Positions 34,287 through 43,180 of a DNA stretch of 64,000 bases are shown here, one piece after another. The DNA lies in the NCBI GenBank assembly GCA_959020715.1, contig CAUESV010000002.1, positions 62,001 to 126,000 of the forward strand. The letters are read 5' to 3'. This stretch comes from an uncultured Collinsella sp. (GTDB taxonomy: Bacteria > Actinomycetota > Coriobacteriia > Coriobacteriales > Coriobacteriaceae). A model generated the notes under the pieces. The model was not told the DNA's origin. It worked only from the letters and a program-made list of their open reading frames with translations, and ran no database searches. Both the position numbers and the translations under genes were made by a program. Position 1 is the stretch's first letter. The number at the start of each line of letters is the position of its first letter.

Positions 34287-35729
34287 GTGCTTAATAGATT
34301 CCGCATGCTTGTCGCCTGTGCTTTGACCTTCGCGCTTTGCTGGGTGCCGGGATTTGCGTTTGCTGGGGACGCTGAGGACGGGGCCCAGGTTGCTGCGACC
34401 GCTCATGGGCTTTTCTATGGGATCGAGGGTTTTGAGCGGTTGGCCAAGGGGACCGCTCGTGCCATGGAGGGCCAGCCTGAGGGCTACCGGTTTCCCGTTG
34501 ACGAGGACGTGGACCTTGTAGTGGCGCCTGCTGCCGATCGCGTTGTGGTGTGGATATCGCCCAAGGCGGTCGAGAAGTTTGGATTGGATCCGCAGGACAA
34601 CGAGTGCGTATCGGGTCTCAAAGCCCTCGTCTGTGAACTCGACAGCGCAAACTGCATGGGAGGTGCGCAGCTTGGGGACGTGGATCTTCCTTGGTATGTC
34701 ACGGCGGAAACAACGTTTGATGCCGGCGGGTATACCTATGGCTTTGACGAACGAGGTGCGGATGGGGACCGCTATGTGGTGATTGCGTCAGCCTCGGGTG
34801 ATGCCAAGGGCGGCGCGCGTTGGCTTGATAGCGCTCAAATGGTAGAGGCATCGTCTGTCGTGTTGCGGGATGAGCAGGGGCCCTTGACCTCTCTGGCCTC
34901 CTTTTTGGGCGACATCGACTATCGCCCGTTTTGGGTGTCCATTAAAACGAGCGGCCTTGCCCTGCTGATCTCCTTTGCGCTGGGCCTGTTCGCCGCGTGG
35001 AAGACTATGGGTACCTCGAGTCGCATCAAGGGCCTGCTTGATTCGGTCTTTACGATTCCTATGGTGCTGCCGCCCACGGTCTGCGGCTTTTTGCTCCTCA
35101 TGCTGTTTGGCCGCTCGACCGGGGTGGGCCGGTGGCTTATCGCGCACGGCATCTCGATCGTCTTTACGTGGCCCGCGGCGGTAATTTCGGCCGTCGTGGT
35201 GTCGTTTCCGCTGGTCTACCGCACGGCGCTCGGAGCCTTCGAGAGCCTCGACACGCAGATGCTCGATGCGGCGCGAACCCTGGGATGGTCTGAACGTCGC
35301 ATCTTTGCCAAGCTTATGATGCCGCTCGGCTGGCCCTCCATCGCCGCCGGCACGGTGCTCGCCTTTGCCCGCGCCATGGGAGAGTTTGGTTGCACCCTGT
35401 TCTTTGCGGGTAACTACGCCGGCATTACGCAGACCATCCCCATCGCCATCTACTTTGAGTGGATGGGTGGCAATACGTCGGTGGCGCTCTTTTGGGTCGT
35501 GGTCGTAATTGCGTTCAGCTTCCTGGTCATTCTGTTCATCAATATGTACACGGCGCATTCGCAAAAGTACCGTGAGCGCGGCCTGTCCCGCGCGGAGCGC
35601 AAGCAGGCCAAGCAGCTGGGCGGCCAGACCGATTCGCTCGACCCAGTCGGCGGCGATGCGCTGCGTATCGATCGCGAGGCGCTGGCCGAGCTCATGCGCG
35701 ACGATACGGTCGCAAAGGGAGGTCGATAA
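34287..35729 (+). CDS. modB: Molybdate ABC transporter permease with extra N-terminal extracytoplasmic domain
   Basis: 480 aa, about twice the usual ModB length (about 225). GTG 34287 (TTGGAG six bases upstream) begins a signal-like segment (MLVACALTFALCWVPGFAFA), then about 175 residues of soluble sequence with no family I recognise, then the ModB permease from about residue 205 (SIKTSGLALLISFALGL) with five to six helices and the EAA loop LDAARTLGWSERRIFAKLMMP. A 55-residue cytoplasmic tail ends it. The soluble domain would face outside, next to ModA. No frameshift or stop separates the two parts, so the fusion looks real. Confidence 0.88.
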   Translation: MLNRFRMLVACALTFALCWVPGFAFAGDAEDGAQVAATAHGLFYGIEGFERLAKGTARAMEGQPEGYRFPVDEDVDLVVAPAADRVVVWISPKAVEKFGLDPQDNECVSGLKALVCELDSANCMGGAQLGDVDLPWYVTAETTFDAGGYTYGFDERGADGDRYVVIASASGDAKGGARWLDSAQMVEASSVVLRDEQGPLTSLASFLGDIDYRPFWVSIKTSGLALLISFALGLFAAWKTMGTSSRIKGLLDSVFTIPMVLPPTVCGFLLLMLFGRSTGVGRWLIAHGISIVFTWPAAVISAVVVSFPLVYRTALGAFESLDTQMLDAARTLGWSERRIFAKLMMPLGWPSIAAGTVLAFARAMGEFGCTLFFAGNYAGITQTIPIAIYFEWMGGNTSVALFWVVVVIAFSFLVILFINMYTAHSQKYRERGLSRAERKQAKQLGGQTDSLDPVGGDALRIDREALAELMRDDTVAKGGR

Positions 35730-35732
35730 GCC

Positions 35733-36803
35733 ATGTCGCTTGTTCTGGATATCAAAAAGCGCTATCCGGGGTTCACCCTCGACATCCAACTCGAAGCCGG
35801 CGAGGAGTGTGTGGCGCTGCTGGGCGCCTCGGGTTGCGGCAAGAGCTGCACCTTGCGCTGCATTGCCGGTGTGGAGACGCCCGACGAGGGCAAGATCGTC
35901 GTCAACGGCGTGACTTTTTTTGACTCGGCGGCGGGCATCAACCTGTCGCCTCAGGAGCGCAAATGCGCTCTGCTGTTCCAAAACTATCAGCTGTTTCCTA
36001 ATATGACGGTGGCCGATAACGTGTGCGCCGGCGTTGAGGGTGCAGGCGACGCCGCGGCGCGCAGGCAACTTGCCGAGCGCTACCTGGGTATCTTTGGACT
36101 GGCCGACTTTGCCGACCGTTATCCCGCGCGCCTTTCGGGCGGCCAGCAGCAGCGCGTGGCGCTCGCGCGCATGGTGGCGGCGCACCCGGGCATCTTTATG
36201 TTCGACGAGCCCATGAGCGCACTCGATTCCTATCTTAAGAGCGCGCTCGAGCAAAACATGCTCGACCTGTTCGACGTCTGTAACCTTACCGTGCTCTACG
36301 TGAGCCACGATATTGACGAGGCGTGCCGCCTGTGCCAGCGCATCTGCGTGATGCACGACGGGCATGTTGAGGAGATCGGCTCTGTCGAGGACGTGGTCCG
36401 CCGTCCGCAGACGCTGGCGGCACTGCGCCTGACGGGCTGCAAGAACACAAGCCGGGCGCGCAAGTTCGGCGACGAAGAAGTTGAGGCCCTCGACTGGGGC
36501 ATGACCTTTAACGTGGGTCGCGAGGTTCCCGATAATGTGGCGTACCTGGGCATTCGCGCAAGCTACTTCCATGTTGACAATCGCGCTGAGCGGGGTCGCA
36601 ACAGCTATGACTTGCACGTGGCGCGCGTGAGCGATTCGCGTTTTGAGCGCCTGGTGCTGTTGGATGCGCCGCGGGCCGATGCGCCCACGCGTCTGCAGTG
36701 GAAGGTCAACAAAGTGGGCATGCCTGTCGACGAGCTACCGCAAGCAGGCGAGACGCTGCGCATGCATTTTGATGCCAGCAGGATCCATTTGGTTTGTCGA
36801 TAG
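35733..36803 (+). CDS. modC: Molybdate ABC transporter ATP-binding protein
   Basis: 356 aa. Walker A GASGCGKS near residue 31, Q-loop LLFQNYQLFPNM, signature RLSGGQQQRVALAR, Walker B IFMFDEPMSALD and switch His YVSHDIDEA are intact. A C-terminal region of about 110 residues corresponds to the TOBE/MOP-like domain that can sense the oxyanion. It starts three bases after modB. ATPase energises ModB. A ten-pair terminator follows. Confidence 0.95.
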   Translation: MSLVLDIKKRYPGFTLDIQLEAGEECVALLGASGCGKSCTLRCIAGVETPDEGKIVVNGVTFFDSAAGINLSPQERKCALLFQNYQLFPNMTVADNVCAGVEGAGDAAARRQLAERYLGIFGLADFADRYPARLSGGQQQRVALARMVAAHPGIFMFDEPMSALDSYLKSALEQNMLDLFDVCNLTVLYVSHDIDEACRLCQRICVMHDGHVEEIGSVEDVVRRPQTLAALRLTGCKNTSRARKFGDEEVEALDWGMTFNVGREVPDNVAYLGIRASYFHVDNRAERGRNSYDLHVARVSDSRFERLVLLDAPRADAPTRLQWKVNKVGMPVDELPQAGETLRMHFDASRIHLVCR

Positions 36804-36814
36804 CGCCGGGCAAT

Positions 36815-36848
36815 GCCGTCGGGGATATAAGCCTCGGCGGCTTTGTTT
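36815..36848 (+). terminator. Terminator of modABC
   Basis: GCCGTCGGGG pairs with CCTCGGCGGC (ten pairs including two G-U) followed by TTTGTTTTT. Confidence 0.85.
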
Positions 36849-36937
36849 TTGCCGTTCGCCGAATGGGGAATGACAAACTCTTATCAAGCAAGATAATAAT
36901 TTATTAAACGACGGCACACGACGCTGTCGTACGAATG

Positions 36938-36969
36938 TCAACGGTGTTCGCATGGTCGATGACCGTTGA
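36938..36969. promoter_or_regulatory. Inverted repeat upstream of the double-cubane/ABC operon, possible operator
   Basis: TCAACGGT and ACCGTTGA are exact inverted repeats spaced by 16 bases, 37 bases before the small leader ORF at 37006. The spacing of half-site centres (about 24 bases) suits a dimeric regulator on two adjacent helical turns or an RNA stem. The 430 bases between modC and 37234 hold this, the modC terminator, the small ORF and nothing else recognised. Confidence 0.45.
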
Positions 36970-37005
36970 TATAGTTGACCTTGACTTGTAAAGGAGGGTG
37001 CGCAC

Positions 37006-37074
37006 ATGCCGCAGATGACATACATTCGCCGCGTTGCCGCGCGCGCCCTGTACATGGCTCGGGGCCGTATATGA
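37006..37074 (+). CDS. Putative leader peptide upstream of the double-cubane protein operon
   Basis: 22 codons preceded by a near-perfect Shine-Dalgarno AAAGGAGG (seven bases before the ATG). The product is basic, with five arginines (YIRRVAARALYMARGRI at its C-terminus). It ends 159 bases before the first structural gene. The strong ribosome site on so short an ORF in a long leader suggests translation-coupled control, like the argG leader, but the arginine codons are dispersed rather than clustered and no terminator/antiterminator pair is obvious. Confidence 0.45.
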   Translation: MPQMTYIRRVAARALYMARGRI

Positions 37075-37233
37075 GCAGGTATGTTCACGGCTCCGGGAGA
37101 GACGACGCACAACTAAATAATCGACCGCAAAGCAGGTTCCCTAAAATTCCGGATTTGAGCACGGCCGGGCAATCGCCGTCCGTCGTGCATCGATACCGTT
37201 GTTATCCGATTTTGGTTCGAGAGGGGAACCGTC

Positions 37234-38517
37234 ATGGCTGAAGAATTTGATTTCCATCCGATGTGGGAGAGCCTCGGCATGAATCTTGCCGACCACGACA
37301 TGCTGCTGGGCGCCGTGGGCCAGATGTACGGCGATATGTTCCTGACGCAGAACAATCGCCCCAAGTCCACGTCCTACCTGGACTTTGTGGCCACCAACAT
37401 CCACAGCGGCCGTATTAAGGAGATGCTCGACAAGAAGGAGGCCGGCGAGGCCACCAAGATCGTCGGTTCGTTTTGCGTCTACGTGCCCGAGGAGATCGTG
37501 CTTGCCTGTGACGGCATTCCCGTTGGTCTGTGCTCGGGTGCCGATTGGGCAACCGATAAGGTTGAGGAGCACCTGCCGCGCAACACCTGTCCGCTCATCA
37601 AGAGCTTTGCCGGCTTTAAGCTGGGCGAGGTCTGCCCCTACATTGAGTCGAGCGACCTGGTGGTAGGCGAGAACACCTGCGATGGCAAGAAGAAGGCCTA
37701 CGAGTTCTTTGCAACGCAAAAGAACATGTACGTCATGGATATTCCCAACGTGCACGACGAGTCGACGCTCGTGACCTGGAAGGCCGAGGTCAAGAAACTC
37801 GCCGCCAAGATCGAGGAAGAGTGTGGCGTCACGATCACGCCCGAGCGTCTGAAGGCCGCCATCCACGCCGTCAATGAGAAGCGTCGCGCCCTGCAGCGCC
37901 TCGCTGCCACGCGCGCTGCCGACCCGGCGCCTATCAGCGGTCTCGATAGCCTGCTGACCGTGCAGGCAGCCTTTATGGACGACACGCCGCGTCTGACCGG
38001 AGCTATTAACGATATGGCGGCTGAGTGCGAGCAGCGTGTCGAGGCCGGCGAGGGCGTGGCGCCCAAGGGGACCAAGCGCATCCTGTACACCGGCACGCCC
38101 ATGGCCGTGCCCAACTGGAAGCTGTTCAACCTCATCGAGAAGGCCGGCGGCGTGGTGGTGGGCGAGGAGTCCTGCACGGGTTCGCGCTATTACAAGGACC
38201 TGGTCGACGAGTCCGGCGAGACGGTCGACGAGATGCTCGATGCCATCGCCGAGCGCTACTTTAAGATCAACTGCGCCGTCTTTACGCCCAACGATCAGCG
38301 TATGAAGGACATTGTCCAGATGGCCAAGGACCTGCATGCCGACGGCATCGTCGACGTGGCTCTGCAGTTCTGTACGCTCTACGAGATGGAGTCGTTTGCC
38401 GTGGAGAAGGCTGCCGAGGAAGCCGGCATTCCGTTTATGCACATCACGACCGACTACGCCGGCGAGGACGCCGGTCAGCTCCAGACCCGCATCGAGGCCT
38501 TCCTCGAGACGATTTAG
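37234..38517 (+). CDS. Double-cubane cluster-type protein 1 (2-hydroxyacyl-CoA dehydratase D/HgdB-BcrB superfamily)
   Basis: 427 aa. Cysteines lie at 81, 92, 100, 119, 134 and 149 in conserved settings: SFCVYVPEEIVLACDG, NTCPLIKSFAG and GENTCDGKKK. This is the pattern of HgdB-like and stand-alone double-cubane cluster proteins (YjiM relatives), whose [8Fe-9S] centre is reduced to very low potential by an ATP-dependent activase. No CoA-dehydratase alpha/beta partner or acyl-CoA gene is nearby, which favours a stand-alone reductase over a dehydratase. It heads a collinear run with an ABC importer, a paralogue (44032) and the activase (45246). AGAGGGGA precedes the ATG. Confidence 0.85.
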   Translation: MAEEFDFHPMWESLGMNLADHDMLLGAVGQMYGDMFLTQNNRPKSTSYLDFVATNIHSGRIKEMLDKKEAGEATKIVGSFCVYVPEEIVLACDGIPVGLCSGADWATDKVEEHLPRNTCPLIKSFAGFKLGEVCPYIESSDLVVGENTCDGKKKAYEFFATQKNMYVMDIPNVHDESTLVTWKAEVKKLAAKIEEECGVTITPERLKAAIHAVNEKRRALQRLAATRAADPAPISGLDSLLTVQAAFMDDTPRLTGAINDMAAECEQRVEAGEGVAPKGTKRILYTGTPMAVPNWKLFNLIEKAGGVVVGEESCTGSRYYKDLVDESGETVDEMLDAIAERYFKINCAVFTPNDQRMKDIVQMAKDLHADGIVDVALQFCTLYEMESFAVEKAAEEAGIPFMHITTDYAGEDAGQLQTRIEAFLETI

Positions 38518-38633
38518 CCGCCCCTGCGTTAAGTCGTGCCGCCGGGTGTTCCTATCCACGCGATAGGGATTTCTCTGCTGCCATGCCGGTCGGTGTCCGG
38601 ATGCACCGCAGGGCGCCGATCGGCTTCGCATAG

Positions 38634-38666
38634 CTGCCGGGGCGGGGATTTTCGCCGTCCCGGCAG
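38634..38666 (+). terminator. Strong hairpin between double-cubane protein 1 and the ABC transporter
   Basis: CTGCCGGGGCGG pairs with CCGTCCCGGCAG (12 pairs, one G-U). The following ATTCTGTCCGTTTG is only weakly T-rich, so partial termination is likely, allowing higher expression of the first gene. Confidence 0.65.
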
Positions 38667-38701
38667 ATTCTGTCCGTTTGTTCAGACACGAAAGGAACTC
38701 A

Positions 38702-40312
38702 ATGAACAACGACCTTTTCAAGGCGGGCGTTTCCCGTCGCGGTTTTCTGACCGGCTCCGCTGCCCTGTGCGTCATGGCAGGCCTCGGCCTCACCGGCTGC
38801 GGCGGTTCGGGCGCCGAGAGCGGTAGCGCCGCTGCCTCCGGCCAGGATGTGGAGTATCGCGACGAGCTGCAGATCGCGCTCCCGGCGAGCCCGGACGGTC
38901 TCGATCCGCACACCACGTCGTCGCTTGTGACCATGGACATCATCTGCAACGTCGTCGAGCCGCTCTTTGGCCTCGATAGCGACTACGAGCCCCAGCCCGT
39001 GCTGGCCAAGGGCTATGAGGTCTCCGACGACGGCCTGACCTACACCATCAAGCTGCGCGAGGGCGTCACCTTCCACAACGGCAAGGAGTTTGGCTCCGAG
39101 GACGTCGTGGCTTCGATGAACCGCTGGCTCACCGTCAACGACCGCGCCGCGAGCCTGCTGCCCGGCGCCACCTTCGCCGCCACGGGCGACCACGAGGTCA
39201 CCTGCACGCTGACCGAGCCCGCCATCGACTTTCTGATCATCCTGGGCAACCACTCCCAGTATCCGGGCATCTTCCCCTCCGAGGTCATCGAGGCCGCGGG
39301 CGATACCGGCGTGACCGAGTACGTGGGTACCGGCGCCTACAAGCTTGTGGAGTGGAAGCAGGACCAGTACATCCATCTCACCCGCTACGAGGACTATATC
39401 GCCGCCCACGGCAAGGCTTCGGGCTACACCGGCAAGGTCTCCGCGCCCACCAAGGACATCTACTATCAGTTCGTGACCGAGGCCTCCACGCGCGTGAGCG
39501 GGTTTGAGACCGGCGAGTACGATATCGCCGGCGAGATTCCCACCGAGAACTACCACGACTTCGACGGCAACGACGACGTTAAGCTCTACACCCATAACGC
39601 CGGCGTTCTGACCGCCTTCCTCAACATGAACGAGGGCGTCTTCGCCGACGAGGAGATCCGCAAGTGCGCCCTCATGGCTATCGACTGCGAGGCGGCCGCT
39701 CTTGCCGCCTATGGCGAGAAGGAGCTCTTCAACATCGATCCCAACCTTGGCAACCCCGAGAACACTCAGTGGGCGACTGACGCGGGCAAGAAGTACTTCA
39801 ACCAGGCCGACGTCAAGGCCGCCAAGAAGGCCCTGGCCAAGACCTCCTATGCCGGTGAGACGGTCAAGCTGCTGACCACCACCGACTACAAGGATATGTA
39901 CAACGCCGCCGTCGCGCTGCAGGAGCAGCTCGAGAAGGCTGGCTTCACCGCCGAGGTCGACAGCTACGAGTTCGCGACCTTTATGGACATCCGCTCCAGC
40001 AAGCCCGAGCAGTGGGACCTCTTTGTGGCCTCCACCAACTACAAGCCCATCCCGGCCCAGTCCCTCTCGGTTTCCAAGGCCTTCTATGGCCTGTCCGACG
40101 AGAAGGCGCTTAAGCTCGTGGCCGAGACCCGCACCGCCAAGGACACCGACGCCGCGGCCAAGAAGTGGGCCGAGGCTCAGGAGCGCCTCTATGAGATCGC
40201 CGTCATCGAGCCGCTTTGCCACTACGCTTCCATCACGGGCACCCAGGCAGACGTCGAGGACGTCGAGGTGCTCGACGGCGCCATCATCTGGAACGCCAAG
40301 CGTCCGGAGTAA
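38702..40312 (+). CDS. ABC transporter substrate-binding lipoprotein, family 5 (peptide/nickel type)
   Basis: 536 aa. The leader carries the twin-arginine motif SRRGFLTG, a hydrophobic core and lipobox LTGC (near residue 35), so it is probably a Tat-routed lipoprotein. Mature sequence ALPASPDGLDPHTTSS, EPLFGLDSDYEPQPVLAKGYEVSDDGLTYTIKLREGVTFHNGKEF is the SBP_bac_5 signature. Substrates of this family include peptides, nickel-chelates, haem and opines; the genes around suggest a redox-active or S/Se-containing substrate, but nothing in the sequence proves it. First gene of a five-gene importer. Confidence 0.92.
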   Translation: MNNDLFKAGVSRRGFLTGSAALCVMAGLGLTGCGGSGAESGSAAASGQDVEYRDELQIALPASPDGLDPHTTSSLVTMDIICNVVEPLFGLDSDYEPQPVLAKGYEVSDDGLTYTIKLREGVTFHNGKEFGSEDVVASMNRWLTVNDRAASLLPGATFAATGDHEVTCTLTEPAIDFLIILGNHSQYPGIFPSEVIEAAGDTGVTEYVGTGAYKLVEWKQDQYIHLTRYEDYIAAHGKASGYTGKVSAPTKDIYYQFVTEASTRVSGFETGEYDIAGEIPTENYHDFDGNDDVKLYTHNAGVLTAFLNMNEGVFADEEIRKCALMAIDCEAAALAAYGEKELFNIDPNLGNPENTQWATDAGKKYFNQADVKAAKKALAKTSYAGETVKLLTTTDYKDMYNAAVALQEQLEKAGFTAEVDSYEFATFMDIRSSKPEQWDLFVASTNYKPIPAQSLSVSKAFYGLSDEKALKLVAETRTAKDTDAAAKKWAEAQERLYEIAVIEPLCHYASITGTQADVEDVEVLDGAIIWNAKRPE

Positions 40313-40400
40313 TGCAATAGATGGTGTGGCGGCTGGAGGGGTCTGGTCCCCTGTGGCCGCCACGCCCTGTCCACGTTCAGAGGGGAAATAGACGCCTCGC

Positions 40401-41354
40401 ATGTTGAAGTACACGCTCAAACGTATAGGCGCGATGGTTCCGGTGATGCTCATCATCTCGGTCGTCGTGTTTTTGATTATCTATCTCACACCGGGTGACC
40501 CGGCCTCTTCGATGCTCGGCATGGAGGCTTCGGCCGACCAGATCGAGCGCGTCAACGATAGCCTGGGACTCAACGAGCCGCTGCCGCAGCGCTACGTTGG
40601 GTGGATGGGCGGCGTGCTTACCGGCGACCTGGGCGATTCGTATTTTATGCGCCAGCCCGTCACGCAGGCGATAGCCGAGCACTTTGGCCCCACGCTATCG
40701 CTCGCGCTTCTGGCACAGCTCATCGCGCTGTTGATTGCGCTGCCCTGCGGCGTCGTCGCTGCCCTCAAACATGGGTCGCGCACCGATGCGGCCTTGCGTG
40801 TCGTTGCTCTTTTGGGCGTGGCGATACCCGGCTTTTTGATGGCGCTCATGCTTATGTGGCTGTTTGCCGTCACGTTGCGTGTGTTCCCGGTGGCCGGCTA
40901 TGCGCCGCTATCGGAGGGCTGGTTTAGCCATTTACGCTATCTTGCGTTGCCGGCCATATCGCTTGGATGCGTTCAGGCCGCGCTGCTCATGCGCATGACG
41001 CGTGCGAGCGTGATCGAGGCCATGCAGCTCGAGTGCGTCAAGACGGCGCGTGCCAAGGGCGTCTCCGAGGTTCGCGTGGTGCTGGCCCATGCCCTGCGCA
41101 ACGCAGCGCTGCCGATTCTCACCTCGGTCGGCTATTCTTTTGGCGCCCTGATTACGGGCGCCGTGGTGACTGAGGCCATTTTTAACATTCCCGGTTTGGG
41201 CCAGCTGGTCACGAGCTCTATCGAGCGTCGCGACTATCCTGTGATTCAGGGCGTGCTGCTGGTCATCGCCTTGTTGAATTCGGCGATCAATCTGGCCGTC
41301 GACCTTGCCTACGGCGCTTTTGACCCGCGCGCTCGCAAATGGGGCGATGCATGA
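40401..41354 (+). CDS. ABC transporter permease, DppB type
   Basis: 317 aa with six hydrophobic segments. It starts MLKYTLKRIGAMVPVMLIIS, the typical DppB/OppB start, and has TPGDPASSMLG in the first outer loop and the EAA loop IEAMQLECVKTARAKGVSEVRVVLAHALRNAALP. It pairs with the DppC-type permease, whose ATG overlaps its TGA (ATGA). Confidence 0.93.
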   Translation: MLKYTLKRIGAMVPVMLIISVVVFLIIYLTPGDPASSMLGMEASADQIERVNDSLGLNEPLPQRYVGWMGGVLTGDLGDSYFMRQPVTQAIAEHFGPTLSLALLAQLIALLIALPCGVVAALKHGSRTDAALRVVALLGVAIPGFLMALMLMWLFAVTLRVFPVAGYAPLSEGWFSHLRYLALPAISLGCVQAALLMRMTRASVIEAMQLECVKTARAKGVSEVRVVLAHALRNAALPILTSVGYSFGALITGAVVTEAIFNIPGLGQLVTSSIERRDYPVIQGVLLVIALLNSAINLAVDLAYGAFDPRARKWGDA

Positions 41355-42181
41355 TGGCAAACGTTAAGAAGGCTCTTGCCAACAAGGGGTTTGTGGTCGG
41401 CGGCTGCATTTTCCTGGCGATTGCGCTGATCGCGCTCGTAGGTCCGCTGGTGTGGACGGTTGATCCCAATGCGCAGGAGATGACGTTGCGACTTTCGGCA
41501 CCTTCGCCCGCGCATCCCTTTGGCTGCGATGACTTTGGCCGCGACCTGCTTGCCCGCGTCATCGCTGGCGCGCGCGTGTCGCTTGGCGTTGGCATTGCCG
41601 TCACGCTCGCGACGAGTGCGCTCGGCTTGGTGATCGGCGCCTATGCGTGTTACAACGAGAGGCTCGATCATATTCTCATGCGCATCTGCGACGGCCTTAT
41701 GTCCATTCCGGGCGTGCTTTTGGCTATCGCACTCATGGCCATGATGGGCGCCTCGGTCTGGAACGTCATCATCGCGCTCTCCATCGTCTATACGCCCAGC
41801 ATGGCGCGCATCGTGCGCTCGCGTGCGATGGTGGTCAAGGAGGAGCCCTTTGTGGAGGCCCTGCGCGTGCAGGGCGCCTCGACCGCGCGCATCGTGTGGC
41901 TGCATATCGTGCCCAACGTTATGGCACCCTTCCTGGTGCAGGCGACCTTCGTCTTTGCCGAGGCCGTGCTTTCCGAGGCCGCGCTTTCCTTTTTGGGACT
42001 GGGCATCAAGGCACCCGATGCCAGTTGGGGCAACATCCTGCAGGCGGGTAAAAATGTGATCCGTAAGGCCTGGTGGATGATCTTCTTCCCGGCAGCGGCC
42101 ATCATCGCGAGCGTGCTTTCGCTCAATCTGGCCGGCGACGGCCTGCGCGACGCCCTCGACCCCAAGACCAAGGAGGACTAG
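41351..42181 (+). CDS. ABC transporter permease, DppC type
   Basis: 276 aa. GPLVWTVDPNAQ and HPFGCDDFGRDLLARVIAGARVSL match the DppC/OppC N-terminal block, and MVVKEEPFVEALRVQGASTARIVWLHIVPNVM is the EAA loop. Six helices. The ATG at 41351 overlaps the DppB-type stop, giving translational coupling; ATG 41354 is an equally possible start one codon on. Confidence 0.93.
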   Translation: MMANVKKALANKGFVVGGCIFLAIALIALVGPLVWTVDPNAQEMTLRLSAPSPAHPFGCDDFGRDLLARVIAGARVSLGVGIAVTLATSALGLVIGAYACYNERLDHILMRICDGLMSIPGVLLAIALMAMMGASVWNVIIALSIVYTPSMARIVRSRAMVVKEEPFVEALRVQGASTARIVWLHIVPNVMAPFLVQATFVFAEAVLSEAALSFLGLGIKAPDASWGNILQAGKNVIRKAWWMIFFPAAAIIASVLSLNLAGDGLRDALDPKTKED

Positions 42182-42184
42182 CCC

Positions 42185-43180
42185 ATGAGCGAACATCTTT
42201 TGGACGTGCGCGACCTCTGCATCTCATTTGTGGGCCGCGATGGCAACGCGTTGGAAGCCGTCGACAAACTCAACCTACATATCGATGCCGGCGAGATCGT
42301 TGGTGTTGTCGGCGAGTCCGGCTGCGGTAAGTCGGTGTTTGCCCAGAGTGTCATGCGCCTATTGGAGCATGAACAGAAGATGGCCTATGAGGGCCAGATT
42401 GTGTTTGATGGCGAGGATCTGCTGGCGCGTCCGCTCAAGACGATGCGCAAGGTGCGCGGCTGCGACATCGCCATGATTTTCCAGGACCCTTTGAGCTCGC
42501 TTAACCCCGTCATGACGGTCGGGGCGCAGGTCGTCGAGGCCGTGCGGGCCCACCGTAAGGTGAGCCGACGCGAAGCCCGCAACGAGGCTCTATCGCTGTT
42601 GGAGCGTGTGGGCATTCGAGATGCCGCGGCCCGCTTCGACATGTATCCGAGCGATTTTAGCGGCGGTATGCGCCAGCGCGTGATGATTGCCATGGCGCTT
42701 GCCGGTCATCCGCGACTGCTGATTGCCGATGAACCCACCACGGCACTCGACACGACGACTCAAAAACAGATTTTGGATCTTCTGCGCGACCTCAACAGTT
42801 CCGAGGGCATGGCGGTGCTTTTTATCAGCCATGATTTGGGTGTCGTCACGAGCATCTGCTCGCGCGTGCACGTCATGTATCTGGGCCAAATCGTAGAAGA
42901 GATCGACGCCTGTGGCCTTATGGAGCGCCCGAGCCACCCGTATGCCCAGGGGCTCATCGCGAGCATTCCGCCGCTCGAAGGCGAGCGAGTTGACACGCTG
43001 GCGGATATTCCTGGCACGGTGCCGCCGCTTACGGCAATACCCTGTGGATGCCGCTTTGCGCCTCGTTGCGCCCGGGCGGACGAGCGTTGCCGCGCGCAGG
43101 AGCCTCCGCTGTTTGCCGTGAATGCGTGCGACCGGTCTAAATGCTGGCTTGTCGAGAAAGGGGAGTGCCATGGCTGTTGA
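42185..43180 (+). CDS. ABC transporter ATP-binding protein, DppD type
   Basis: 331 aa. Walker A GESGCGKS near residue 43, signature FSGGMRQRVMIAMAL, Walker B LLIADEPTTALD and H-loop FISHDLG are complete. The C-terminal oligo_HPY domain (PHPYAQGLIASIP-like SHPYAQGLIASIPPLEGER) is followed by a cysteine-rich tail (CGCRFAPRCARADERC...CDRSKCW), which in some DppD proteins binds a [4Fe-4S] cluster. Begins three bases after the permease stop. Confidence 0.93.
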   Translation: MSEHLLDVRDLCISFVGRDGNALEAVDKLNLHIDAGEIVGVVGESGCGKSVFAQSVMRLLEHEQKMAYEGQIVFDGEDLLARPLKTMRKVRGCDIAMIFQDPLSSLNPVMTVGAQVVEAVRAHRKVSRREARNEALSLLERVGIRDAAARFDMYPSDFSGGMRQRVMIAMALAGHPRLLIADEPTTALDTTTQKQILDLLRDLNSSEGMAVLFISHDLGVVTSICSRVHVMYLGQIVEEIDACGLMERPSHPYAQGLIASIPPLEGERVDTLADIPGTVPPLTAIPCGCRFAPRCARADERCRAQEPPLFAVNACDRSKCWLVEKGECHGC

